From Agrypnia vestita (lineage: Eukaryota; Arthropoda; Insecta; Trichoptera; Phryganeidae), in assembly GCA_016648135.1 (NCBI GenBank), contig JADDOH010010145.1, positions 46,402-110,401 on the forward strand: 64,000 nt of DNA, given 5' to 3'. Below are positions 37,851-48,276 of the stretch, one piece after another. The notes beneath the pieces were generated by a model. That model had not been told where the DNA came from and did no database searches. It saw nothing but the letters and a program-made list of their open reading frames with translations. A program made the position numbers and the translations under genes. Numbering within the stretch: the first letter of the stretch is position 1; the number at the start of each line of letters is the position of its first letter.

Positions 37851-38137
37851 ACTCCCTTTCGCTTTGAATCAGGTTTCGTGTGTATACTCCCGTCGGGCTA
37901 ATTTCTCACGTAGAATGATTCCAATTTGAAAAAACCATTAAAATTTCTAAAAATCCAAAATTATACTATAATTATTAATTTTTTAAAACGAAAATTTGTT
38001 AGATCTTTTTTATCGTCGCCACGAGTCTGCCTGCAAAGTTTCAGCTCAATTTGATCACGGGAAAAGGGTTAAAAATCTATACAAAGTTTTTTCGTCAGAC
38101 AAGCAAGCAAACGATACGAGTTAAAAGAAATGGAGTA
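37851..38137. mobile_element. Family E MITE, copy 1
   Basis: Ends TACTCCCTTT and ATGGAGTA form short inverted termini. The interior, with TCGTCGCCACGAGTCTGC and AACCCTTTTCC-like blocks, is the reverse complement of the copy at 41738-42022. About 287 bp, non-coding. Confidence 0.78.
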
Positions 38138-38239
38138 ATAAAAAAAATATTAATTATTATAACAAAAAAATAAAAATATGTATGTGAATATGTTATTATT
38201 GATAAACGATATATATCACAACCCGAAAGTTTCAACATA

Positions 38240-38440
38240 ACAAAATCTATTCTTCTTCTTCTTTTTTTTTGTAGATCTGTTGAGCTGTGGTACAGAAAAC
38301 AGCCTTCTGAGATGACGAGTTCCAGCTATCCCTCTATCTTTTCGTGGTCTTCCCGGTGGGCGTCGTCCAGGGGGATTCTCTTCGCTGCCGTAAGCACGAG
38401 TCTTTCTTTCACTCTCCATTATCCAGAATCTCCTTCCAAC
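38240..38440 (-). mobile_element. Non-LTR retrotransposon C-terminal fragment
   Basis: The minus-strand frame contains PPGRRPPGRPRKDRGIAGT, the basic Gly-Arg-Pro-rich tail of many insect non-LTR reverse transcriptases. The frame starts within the fragment and runs into T/A-rich sequence. It is not a host gene. Confidence 0.7.
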
Positions 38441-39512
38441 TTCAACAAAATCTCCCTTAATTAAATGTATTTGCCACTTCTAGTTTATTACATTATTTTA
38501 TTATGTTATTTTTTTTTGTTTTGTGAAATGTGCTATCGTGATTATTTTAAATATATAACTTATTGTGTTAAAAATAGCCTATTCTTATCATAAGTTGTAA
38601 AATAAATAATTTATATTAATTAAAATTATGTTACCACAAAATAAATTTGCTACATTTGAAGAAGAAATAATTTTAAATTTAGATGGATTAATTATGGTTT
38701 AAGATCTGAATAAAACAAAAATTATATCCCTCCTTACTTGTACTTTGGAATATGTTGAAAACCGTTGGCATTGATTCAATGCTTCGATGCAAGAAAAGTA
38801 AAAAAAGTTAGACTTACCTTAATATGTTATTTTTAATATTGTTATTTAATTTATTATGTTTTATTCACTACTGTTACTACTTATGTCTTTTATTTTAATT
38901 TAATTATATGAATGCATTATTTCAAAAATTATTTTTATGTGAAGTGTGCTAGGATATAAGTAAATAAGTTCATTACTGTCTATTTACACTCTCATGCATA
39001 TCATTTTCTTATATCTGCAAATATTTCCAAACAAATAAATTTAAAATATTAAAAATAATAAAAAATGTTTTTTTTATATGTAATAGATATTATAATAGGT
39101 AATACAATTTATAGCGTCAGCTGCGGAAAACTGTTGTTTTATTTTCTGAAACATATCAGCAATTATACTTTTGATGTAAGAACGAAGAAGGAATGTGAAC
39201 ATTTATTATTACGAAAACTGGACACTCCTTAATTAAATTCATATTACACCACCGCCATTTAGAGCGAGTTGTGGCGCTTTTGATGCATAAGCGCAAAATT
39301 AAACTCAAATGTAAAAGCCGTTTTCGGAGTTGTGGCGGAATTCTTCCAAGAGTGCGATATATCTGGTACACGCACGTTAAAAAGTTTTTAAAATATTAAA
39401 TTAAATTAACATGTCCGTATATAAGTATTTCATAATACTTAAACTGTATTTTTTCATTTCATTTAAATTTCACTCCTCTAATATTAATATTGTAACCAGA
39501 TGACTGAATATT
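38441..39512. other. Gene-free AT-rich sequence
   Basis: No coding-like frame could be supported. A 71-codon minus-strand frame at 39156-39371 lacks context. Confidence 0.45.
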
Positions 39513-39542
39513 GTCACGGCCTCTCGAGAACAAAAACACGAT

Positions 39543-39700
39543 CGAAGTTTCTAGAGTAATCCCACAACTTTCTGTGACGTCATACAATACTCGAGAAACA
39601 TCTGGAACAATCGGGAAGCGACTGGTACATTCACGCAAACATTGGTAACGTACAGAATGCTCTCGAGGGTTCAAAAAGCCAACGTGTTTCGTATAAAAGG
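39543..39700 (+). promoter_or_regulatory. TATA promoter with heat-shock-element-like motifs
   Basis: GAAgtTTCtaGAG at 39544-39556 is a near-canonical three-unit heat-shock element. Three GAA units phased at 10-bp steps follow at 39595, 39605 and 39615 (the 'step' arrangement), and another CTCGAG-type motif lies at 39662. TATAAAAGG is at 39692-39700. A CRE-like TGACGTCA is present at 39575-39582. This layout fits a stress-inducible promoter. Some retrotransposon LTRs have a similar layout, and the downstream sequence (39960-40030) has an LTR/leader-like appearance, so an LTR origin is a serious alternative. Confidence 0.5.
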
Positions 39701-39721
39701 TGGAGCCATTTAACCGACGTG

Positions 39722-39809
39722 ACTTAACCAGCGATAAAGCCGCAGCAACTGAAGTGTTACCAACGCGAAGATTAATCGAAGCGATAAATATCGGGCGAAG
39801 TTGCTACAG
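39722..39809 (+). other. Inferred 5' non-coding exon downstream of the 39692 TATA box
   Basis: Placed by the TATA-to-start spacing of about 30 bp and by an excellent splice donor, CTACAG|GTGAGA, at 39804-39815. It contains no ATG-initiated frame. The acceptor partner is not obvious; CCCTCCCACAG at 39990-40000 is a candidate but leads into no long frame. The gene or element it serves was not found in the window. Confidence 0.35.
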
Positions 39810-40974
39810 GTGAGAATTAAAAAATATATATTCTATATAAAGCGATAGTGAAATGTTTCACAGACGTGTAATTAATTACGAAATTGTGTAAATTAAAGAA
39901 TAATTCTTAAATTGTATTCTTGTCCAGTGTTTTTGTGAATTTATTAAAATAATTAATAAATTGATAATTAATTTCCAGTGTTTTCATTTCCCTCCCACAG
40001 CCACGATCAGTGACGGTACTTAGCGGTATTAAAAAATAATTTGATTTCCTTGGAAAACTTTTTGACAAATTGTAAGGAACATGCGCGACCCGGGAGTGAT
40101 ACACTGTCGAGCGATTTGCGTGTGACAAATTGTGAAGCTTTCGCGTGTCAGAATTTCAAGCATTTTGTGTGACAAACATTGACCTAGCTTAATTAGACCA
40201 ATCGATCAAAATTAAAATTTCTCTTTGACAGCAATTCTTACCATCGATCGATTATGTTGCAGTACTATTGATTACGATAACGACTCTTCTATAGAGAACA
40301 AAAAGATCAAAAAGCAATACTTTACTTCTGTATTTTTTCACTTCAATTTCGTTGTTTAAAAATTATATATATAACGTGAAAAATTTTTAAAAATTAAGAA
40401 ATTAATTTTCGACAGAAAATTTTTTGCTTCACTCTCCAAATATATGTGGGTGCTTACGATTGATATAGATTGCAGAATTCTGTTGTTGATGGAGGGAAAG
40501 CGTTCAAGCTTTTACTTGAAGAGTGAGTTTTGTTGAGGCTGAATGAAGATTTTTACTTTTTAGTATATTTAAATATGAGCGTGATTTTTTAAAAAAATAT
40601 TTTTTCATGTTAAATTAGTTTCTCGTTTTTAAGTTTACCCATTTATTACTCAATGTACAAAATTACTTCGATAGGAAACAAGCGCCATGTTTTGATGAGC
40701 TCAATAACGAATTTCCCATATATAACTTTGATATTTATATTATAAATAGATAAATTAGTAAATCTGATAATTAATTAATAATGTCACCAAGAATGCATAT
40801 ATTTGCAAAATTTCAGCTCGATAAGACATCCTTACGTGGGTGAAATATCGATTATAAGATTCCATCTAGATAGGTGAAGTTCATAATATTATAAGCGTGG
40901 TATAAAATCTTTTAGGGAATATTATTTTTCTGCGTTGTAATGTACACACCTACGCCACTATTATTTTGTCTCCT
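39810..40974. other. Gene-free sequence, first part possibly a retroelement leader
   Basis: Positions 39960-40200 are less AT-rich and include repeated GTGTGACAAAxxxTG-like phrases (about 40120 and 40168). A primer-binding site could not be identified. The rest is AT-rich. Confidence 0.35.
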
Positions 40975-41515
40975 TATTCATATAAATCGTTGGCCCAAAG
41001 GCTCGACAAGACACTTTCATTCTCGCTTATTTTACAATCAGTACTTGAACAATTCAGCCGCAATGTTCGATGGACCAATCCTATCTCGGATAGTCAAAAG
41101 CTCTAGAGAATACGGATAGTTACGACTGTTCCGTATTGATTATTTTTTTTTATGTTATTAAAATACTTTTATTTGTAATGATACGCGTAGTTACGATACG
41201 TGCATAGGAGTTACCAGAAGGGACAGGATCAGAAACACGCAAATAAGAAAAAGTCTCGAAGTGGAACCCTTTTTAACATTATCTTTGGCAGTCTATCTGC
41301 TGGCAGACAGACTGCCAAAGCGGATATTCCAGGCAAGACCAGAAGGCAGTAGACCAAGGGGCCGTCCTAGGAAGAGCTGGCGGAAACAGTTGGAGGACTG
41401 CTGCAAAGCGAGGTTGCAACTAAATTTGGCTGACATGAAGAGCGAAGCCCAAGACAGGAAGAGTTGGAACCTCCTATGCGGTGCACGAACCTCGACAGAA
41501 TAGGATAAGGGATAG
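40975..41515 (+). mobile_element. Non-LTR retrotransposon C-terminal relic
   Basis: The open part (41261-41503) holds LPKRIFQARPEGSRPRGRPR followed by a W-RKQLEDC-like helix and NLADMKSEAQDRKSWN, the typical end of RTE/Jockey-type polyproteins. Upstream sequence at 40990 matches the relic near 24640. It is not a host gene. Confidence 0.7.
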
Positions 41516-41737
41516 AAGAAAAAGAAGAAGTAATGATAAACTATTTTACCAAAAAATACTTGAGTAATGATATTTCTTATAAAAACATTTTATTTATTTA
41601 AAACGTCCATTACCTTTCTTGTTACTACTTGTGCACTCCAATCTGTACTATCTATTAAATTATTATCCGTACTATTAAAGTAAATTAAAAGCTAAATAAA
41701 CTTTTATCTTTTTAAGCAAAGAAAATAATACCATTTT

Positions 41738-42022
41738 TACTCCCTTTATATTAACTCGTGGCGTCTTTTTGCTTGCTTGCCGGCTTGCCGTCGAAAAAAC
41801 TTTAGAGCGATTTTTAACCCTTTTCCCGTGATCCAATCAAGCTGAAACTTTGCAAGCAGACTCATGGCGACGATCAAGAAGATCTATCAAATTTTCGTTA
41901 AAAAAATAATTATTATAGTATAATTTTGAATTTTTCAAATTTTTCATGTTTTTTTAATACAAGTTGTATGGATATTTCAACGCATATGGTCAACGCGAAA
42001 CCCTAAAATGAGAAAGGGAGTA
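41738..42022. mobile_element. Family E MITE, copy 2 (inverted relative to copy 1)
   Basis: TACTCCCTTT at the left end and AAAGGGAGTA at the right end are perfect 10-bp terminal inverted repeats. The interior matches 37851-38137 as reverse complement. With both termini intact it defines the family's ends. Confidence 0.82.
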
Positions 42023-43349
42023 TTGTAAAAACTTGGTTTTTATGGGTTACTTTTTTTGAAAATTATATTCACTGATGTGGAGATTCAAATAAAATCGTAA
42101 AAGTTCTACTATACTCGTATACAACAGCATCGTTCATGAAACAAATATTAAACACCTTTAGTGAGTTAACAGTTCTTAATATTTTAGACATTTTCATAAT
42201 TAACAAGCTTTACTAGCGGGCTTCCGATTATTGATTTTTGGAAATAAGTAATAAATTTCATATTTTCTTTCTACGAAATACAAAAAGAAATTAAGTCGTC
42301 ACTATTTATTCACTGAAATCGGTTTCATCGTGTGTTTTATTTTTAAATATCGAAAAATATGGAATGTTTAGGAAAATAAATAAGAATATTATAAAATGGA
42401 TTATTAGGCATAAGGATCTAAAGACGAATATAACTTAATATAAAATAAAGTGATTTATGCAATAATTCTGTATGGTGATGATATTATGGGGTACAGTTAT
42501 CATTAATATGCAAATAAAATAGATAAAAAATACACAATGGCATTTGTCTTATTTTTGATTGATTATCGAAAATTAGGGTGAACATTTTGATTGAAATTAG
42601 TTAAATATTATGATTAGCATTAAATTTTGATTTAATTATAATTTAAATAAAAACGAGTATTTACTTGCATTTATTTCAGGCAGAATATGATGTGCAAATG
42701 AGACAAAGCCAGAGCGCACTGTTCAAGAGAGTTTTCTGCTTGAGGCAAACAAACTTTCCAGTTCTCGAGTTTTATTATTTAAAATCTTCCGGTTTCAGAA
42801 CAAAGTTTGTTCATTCTTCTAAAGTTATATCCTTGACTTCGTGTGTTATCTAGAAATTATCTTATTTTATAAATTAAAGATTAAATGTTTATATCGCGGT
42901 CGTTTAACATATTTACGTATTGAAATACGGAAAAAATTAAAGGAAATTTCATATAAGCCGCATGGATGTGTTGAGATTATTTTCTCGAAGTTTCGCTGGA
43001 GTTATACACATCACAGCATCATCAGGAGATCCGTATGGAAAATAAAACACCGGTTGTTTCAATGCCTAATTATTTTTAAGTTATTTTATAACACATTTTA
43101 CCCTTATTGAATCCGTTTTATGGTAGTTAGCTTCTCAATTATTTTTAAATTAGCTTTTTATTCACCAAAAAAAATCTAGATTATTTTTACTATTCGTACA
43201 AGTAAAAAAAATACAATCTGTATTTCCAGTACTTCTTTAGTTCTTTTCCCACTGTTCCCAATAGGATTCCTCGCAAATAAATTTATTTAAAGTTTGTATG
43301 AATATTTTTTGTAAGTTTTTCTCAAATATATTTATGAATAATATGTTTT
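42023..43349. other. Gene-free sequence with one weak exon-like spot
   Basis: A good acceptor (TGCATTTATTTCAG) at 42666-42679 leads into a short open frame at 42680-42853, but no donor or family likeness supports a gene. Confidence 0.35.
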
Positions 43350-43440
43350 CTGATTTTCAGCACGTGTTTAGGTGTGAAACCTTCACAATTTGCTTGAAAC
43401 CCTATTCACCCTCTTTCCTAACATACTTTCCGTTACCATT
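43350..43440 (+). repeat. Block shared with the upstream region of opsin copy 2
   Basis: GGTGTGAAACCTTCACAATT, then CCTATTCACCCTC and CCTAACATACTTTCC, recur in order at 61358-61419, about 100-150 bp before the copy 2 TATA box. Here they lie about 4.7 kb before opsin copy 1. It is either a remnant of the duplicated segment or a dispersed repeat. Confidence 0.55.
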
Positions 43441-44840
43441 TAACCGCCAAACATATTTGATACACATAGAAACATCCGATGGGGAGAGTTTAGTTTTCAC
43501 TTAAAATACGTGCAGGTATATATATTAAAAACCGCGTATTGTCATCCATAAAAAGGGGAATGATTTCGGAAATATTTTTCTCTCATATTAAAAATAAGTA
43601 TTCTAGTCGGTGCGATGCTCGTCGCAAAAGCAAAAAATGAGTTGTTATTATCCGTCCATCTTGGCGAAAATACAAAAAATATATTTTTTTTACGTTAAAT
43701 ACTTGTTTTGCTATAAATTATCTGTTTTTTATATCCAACTAGCTGTACATGTTGGTTCCTAAAGAATAAGTATTAATTTAATTATAAAAGAAAAAAGAAA
43801 GTTTTTATGATAAAAAGTTATGGACGTCACAGGAAGGTACAACGGACGGACAACGACATTGTTATAATTAGGATAAGCAGGGGCGTCTAGTGAGAACAAG
43901 AACCATGACTTTTCTTAAGTACATACTTTGAAAAGAACCAAAATAAGACATATATCTCGTAATATTCCAATCACAATCATTAACATTTTTATTTTTTTTA
44001 TTCAATTAATAATATATATTTTTTTTTATTATAATGATACCTAGAAAATGTTAAAAAAAAATTGTATGCATTTACCTCACCAAATTATGATTCTTGTGTG
44101 TAGTGAGGGATAACCACTTACACTCATATACGTAGTGTAATCTAATTTATTAGACTATGAGAAAGGTAATATATTATTTATCTGATATATCAAAAATCTT
44201 AATTAATAATAATATAGAATAATCTATCAAAAGAGACCAAACTTAATCACAAAAGACAATTCTAAAATAAATGAGAACCCATTCGGTTTCACACATATTA
44301 TTCAGATTTTAATTTTTCATAATATTCTGCCAGATAAATATTGCATTTTGATTTTTTCCACATATATGTTTAAATAAAAGTCATGCATCTTGTTCTCACT
44401 GCACGCCCCTGCCAATGAGCCTTTGGTATCATATAGAGCAAAGACTAATTTTGTAATTAACTAAATGAACATTTTTAATTTGTATTAAATGTATAAACCA
44501 CATCGAGAAATATTTTAAAATAACTAACTGCTCCCGTAAAATGTGATTTTTTCGCTAACGTTTTTTTTATTGTGGGTTCAATGTGATTTTCTACATCCTT
44601 GAAATTTATTGTTTTTTTATGTTTTTGTATTAAATATTAACAAAAGAATTGGAATTTTTTATGAAATTTAAAATCTATGCCAAAATTAAAATATTAAGTA
44701 TTAAAGCTTTTTATTTATTTATTGTGTGCATGATGTGATGGTTTTTTTGTCTGGAAATACACAAAGAAACCACACAAAAAAAACAAGAAAAAAAAAAAAA
44801 TGAAATCAATAAAACCCAAATATACTTCAAGATCAAAATA
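43441..44840. other. Gene-free AT-rich sequence
   Basis: Apart from the 44076-44125 echo of 35251, no structure could be supported. Confidence 0.45.
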
Positions 44841-45010
44841 AACGTAGCAAAAAAGCGCACATGATTGGAACCCTAAATATACCTAGATGCAGTAAAATAG
44901 CCAAGCAACACCACTACAGATACCTAGGAATTAAATATTTCAATAATCTACCTGCGAATATTAGAACTATACAAAATTATGCAAAGTTCAAAAAGTAGTT
45001 AAAATCATTG
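44841..45010 (+). mobile_element. Jockey/CR1-like non-LTR C-terminal relic
   Basis: Frames contain RYLGIKYFNNLPANIRTIQN followed by AKFKK, the well-known C-terminal end of Jockey/CR1-type reverse transcriptases ('NNLP..IR ... FK..LK'). It is short and interrupted. AT-rich 3' UTR-like sequence follows to about 45230. Confidence 0.65.
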
Positions 45011-46714
45011 AACAATTGAGTGATGAGATTTGTGATATTAACCTTAACATGCTTATTTTTGTAATATTAACTTAATACACTTTTTTAAATATTTATATAT
45101 ATACTTCTTTGCATGTATGTTTTAAATGGTATTAAAAAAAAGTTATCTATCACACTTGTGACATTCTCCGGTTCCATACACGAGTTTATTTGTCATGAGA
45201 CTGTAAAAAATTTTTTTTTTAAATCCATACAAATTAATTAATGTGTATCGTAAAGTGTAAAACATTATGCTAATTTAAATATTAAAAATAGAATAAAATA
45301 AAAACACAAAGATATTAATACAGTAGCGGGTTTATTAATAGTTGTCAGTTTCTTCTAACCAACCACACAATAACAATTGAAACATATTTCGGGTATACAA
45401 TTTTATAATGGCAAAGCTACCTCTATCATAACAAGACTAGTAGGGGATGTATACGGACAAGAAAGGGTTAATCTAGGTTTTAAGAAAGGTAAAATTGCTT
45501 CAGTGCGCTTTTGAAGATAGTAATGGTCTGTGATGGTGTGATCTCTTCCACAGCCTAACTGACTGAACGAATGGACAGCTGATGAATTCAGTAATATGAA
45601 TGGGAATGGATAGTGAAGTACTGTCAGCTTCAACTGAATTCTAATCATGGTCTTCCATGAATGGAAGACCATGATTAGATTGAAAGTATAATTTTGATTT
45701 CTAGTACTGAGGTGAGTAAGATATAAAAAAGAGATAAAACATTGTGGCGTTGTCGGATTTTTGGATAATGGATAACATTTCGGGAAGATGAAATGTGATT
45801 GATTTTATTATGCTTAATTCGAATAAAAATTTTCTGCTCTAGAAGATATTTTATTTGTTCTAAGTTACATATATTATTTTACTTAATTGTAGGCCTTCAA
45901 AATGGAATATCGAGTACACAAAAATGAGCTTTTTTGACACCTCTTTCTGTTCGAATGATGAATTCGTCGAGTAAAGATAGGATAGTTTTTTAAAGAGTAC
46001 AAAATAGTTCACCACTGCTATGAGACAAAGAGCAAAACTAATCATATGCTTGTTATTTTAAAAAAGTCGCAATTAGAAATGAGCATATAAATATAATAAG
46101 CAGTATGCATAGGAAAATGTCCCAATAGGAACATGCATCTTAAATTGTTCCATTGCATAGACTGTATAACTAACTCCCAAAACCAACAACAACAAATAAA
46201 AAAATAAGGTCTTTTAATGACTAAAAAGTCTCTTATATATAAATAAATAATTTCTTGTACTTTTAATTTATAATTTGGTCAATTTTATTTTATATAATAA
46301 AATTATTATTTTACGTGTATTATCTTGATTATGATTTACGTAAAATGTCAAAACTATTTTAAAAAGTTTTACATGTTTTTGTACTTAGTTTATAGTGTTA
46401 AGCTCATTGTTTAAAATGTAAAAGTTAAATTTTAAAAGTAAATAATGAAACAAAGTAAACATTCTTCAGGGATTCCGAACTAAAGAAAGCCTTTACCATA
46501 CGTTTCTCATCGCAATATGCGGGAAAACAATTTTTAAAGGCTTTGGGAGTATTGATAGAAGAGAAGTATACCTGTAGAAAAAAATTAAAATTAAAAAAAA
46601 TAAGAATCAGAAAAAAGAACTATGATACCGTCATGAGATTATTGATTACAGTGAACGACTTAAGCCTTCCTTTTCCATATTTTTAATGCTGATATTAAAA
46701 TTGACCAGAATATC
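45011..46714. other. Gene-free AT-rich sequence
   Basis: Includes the hairpin at 45640. An 89-codon minus-strand frame at 45403-45672 ends over that hairpin and shows no family likeness. Confidence 0.45.
45640..45679. repeat. Perfect 19-bp hairpin with 2-nt loop
   Basis: TCTAATCATGGTCTTCCAT, then GA, then its exact reverse complement. The near-zero loop makes it almost a perfect palindrome. No adjacent gene. Confidence 0.92.
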
Positions 46715-47090
46715 ATTCAGAATATTTTTGAGTTTGTCCAAATTTTTCAAAACACAGTACTGGATTTTGTCCCAGGGACATCATTAATCAAAATATATTA
46801 TAGACACAAAATTATTTAAAAAAAAAATAAAAAAGTTGGTCGCGCTAATAATTATTACACCATACATATGAAACGGGTTGTAAAACTTAAAAATATATAC
46901 AACTTCCAAAAATTTCATAGACGTGGTATTCTATCATGAGTGGAATGCTGAACGTTAAATTGTGTAAAGTGATTACATAAACCGGCTGTACGATAGGTCG
47001 TAAGCCCTTTGAACATCCAAATACTTCCATACCTACTTTCCCATAAAAAATTTGATTTCGTCTATATGACACATCTATAATACATCTTTA
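46715..47090. mobile_element. Family A foldback: two inverted partial copies
   Basis: The plus-oriented left end (46731 GAGTTTGTCCAAATTTTTCA, then GGGACATCATTAATC) is followed by a minus-oriented copy at 46899-47085 with AATTGTGTAAAGTGATTAC and GATAGGTCGTAAGCCC. The palindrome is degraded here (AAGTGATTAC). Confidence 0.7.
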
Positions 47091-47104
47091 AAATATTATT
47101 GTTG

Positions 47105-47400
47105 CCATAACCAGATGCGAAAGGAAAAAGAAATTCTTAAAACAATCAAAACCCGTAAATTACAATATTTTGGCCATATCATGAGACATCCACAGTAGTA
47201 CCGGATCCTGCATCTCATTATTTAAGGCAAAATTGCGAGCAGGAGAGGTCCTGGAAGACAAAGGATATTCTGGCTGAAAAAGTCAAAGGTTCGGAATATG
47301 AAATGTCCAACTATTCCGAGCTGCTGCTACTAATTTTATCATCCCCATACGATTGCTAACATCCAATCAACGGACAAGCACAAGAAGTATAAGATATCCT
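47105..47400 (+). mobile_element. Non-LTR retrotransposon C-terminal relic
   Basis: Frames include TRKLQYFGHIMRHPQ and a following ASRRGPGRQRI-like basic segment, the characteristic tail of RTE/Jockey-type reverse transcriptases. An in-frame stop splits them. Related to 1190-1440. Confidence 0.72.
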
Positions 47401-47489
47401 TTATTTTTTGTTATTAATTTTTGAGAGGTTTAAATTTAACTTATTTAATATGTAATTAAGATTAATTATCGATTTTTCATAGAGACAAA

Positions 47490-47640
47490 GATATGAGAAA
47501 CTACTCAAAGAATTCCTTGTTTGGGCATCTATTGAGCTTACGACCTGGCATACGACTGTCTTAAGTGATCACTTTACACAATGTAACGTTCACCGATTCC
47601 ACATATCTATCAAATTTGGAAAGTTGTATACATGTTATTT
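47490..47640 (+). repeat. Family A element copy
   Basis: Contains GTCTTAAGTGATCACTTTAC and ACAATGTAACGTTCACC in plus orientation, with the 12-bp palindrome intact. The left part is diverged. Confidence 0.75.
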
Positions 47641-47699
47641 ATGTAACTCGCTAACTTTACTGGATATAACTACAGTATCGCCACTTATGGTGAAATTTG

Positions 47700-47855
47700 T
47701 CAGTCCCATGAAATAGTACATAGATTTGTGTAAAGTGCTCATTGAAGCCAACCTTATGACAGGTCATAAGCCGTGTAGACGTCCAATAAATACTTTCATA
47801 CATTTTTTTCTCATATAAATGGCTTCACCTCTGTGAGACAACTATAATTTATCTT
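47700..47855 (-). repeat. Family A element copy
   Basis: Minus-oriented, with TTTGTGTAAAGTGCTCA, GACAGGTCATAAGCC and CACCTCTGTGAGACA. It lies 60 bp after a plus-oriented copy, again giving an inverted pair, and about 250 bp upstream of the opsin TATA box. Confidence 0.7.
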
Positions 47856-48106
47856 AATCCCCTCCGGGGATAAAAGTCAGTAATTTTGTTCTTAAAAAAA
47901 TTAATATAATCAAAAAATATTATGAAATAATTAAATGATTTCCTTAGATTGGGGGTGTTCCGTTATTTCTGTTGTCATCTGCATACCTAAACCCAAGGAT
48001 TCATTAATATATATTTGTATTTAGTACAAGTGTATTTGTAAAAGGTGTGATGGGGTAAATTAATCACGTTAAGGTATTAAGCAATTACAAATTACTCAGA
48101 CTCACC

Positions 48107-48183
48107 TATAAAAGACACATGGACACAAACATTAATTAAGTGAGAATCGACTTTTCAAGTCGTACCAAACTCACTTCATTATC
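48107..48183 (+). promoter_or_regulatory. Core promoter and 5' leader of opsin copy 1
   Basis: TATAAAAG lies at 48107-48114. A 50-bp block beginning ATTAAGTGAG starts 28 bp after the first T of the TATA box, so transcription probably starts near 48137. The block is almost identical (6 mismatches in 50) to the block at the same spacing in front of the second opsin at 61541. It can fold into nested stems: AAGTGAG pairs with CTCACTT, and inside that CGACTT pairs with AAGTCG. Upstream, at 48082-48094, is an AT-rich homeodomain-like sequence (CAATTACAAATTA) that loosely resembles the Pax6/RCSI sites of rhabdomeric opsin promoters; that resemblance is weak. About 140 bp of unspliced leader separates the inferred start from the ATG. 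Confidence 0.82.
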
Positions 48184-48276
48184 TGTTGGAAAGGATTTTG
48201 GTCGTATTAAAAAAAATAACAACTTAACTTTATATAAATATAGAAATATAACTATTGATATATTCAAATTATAATT

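Noticed and set aside
39722..39809. Naming the heat-shock-like promoter as that of hsp70 or hsp90
   Set aside because: No chaperone coding sequence follows within the window, and an LTR origin is not excluded.
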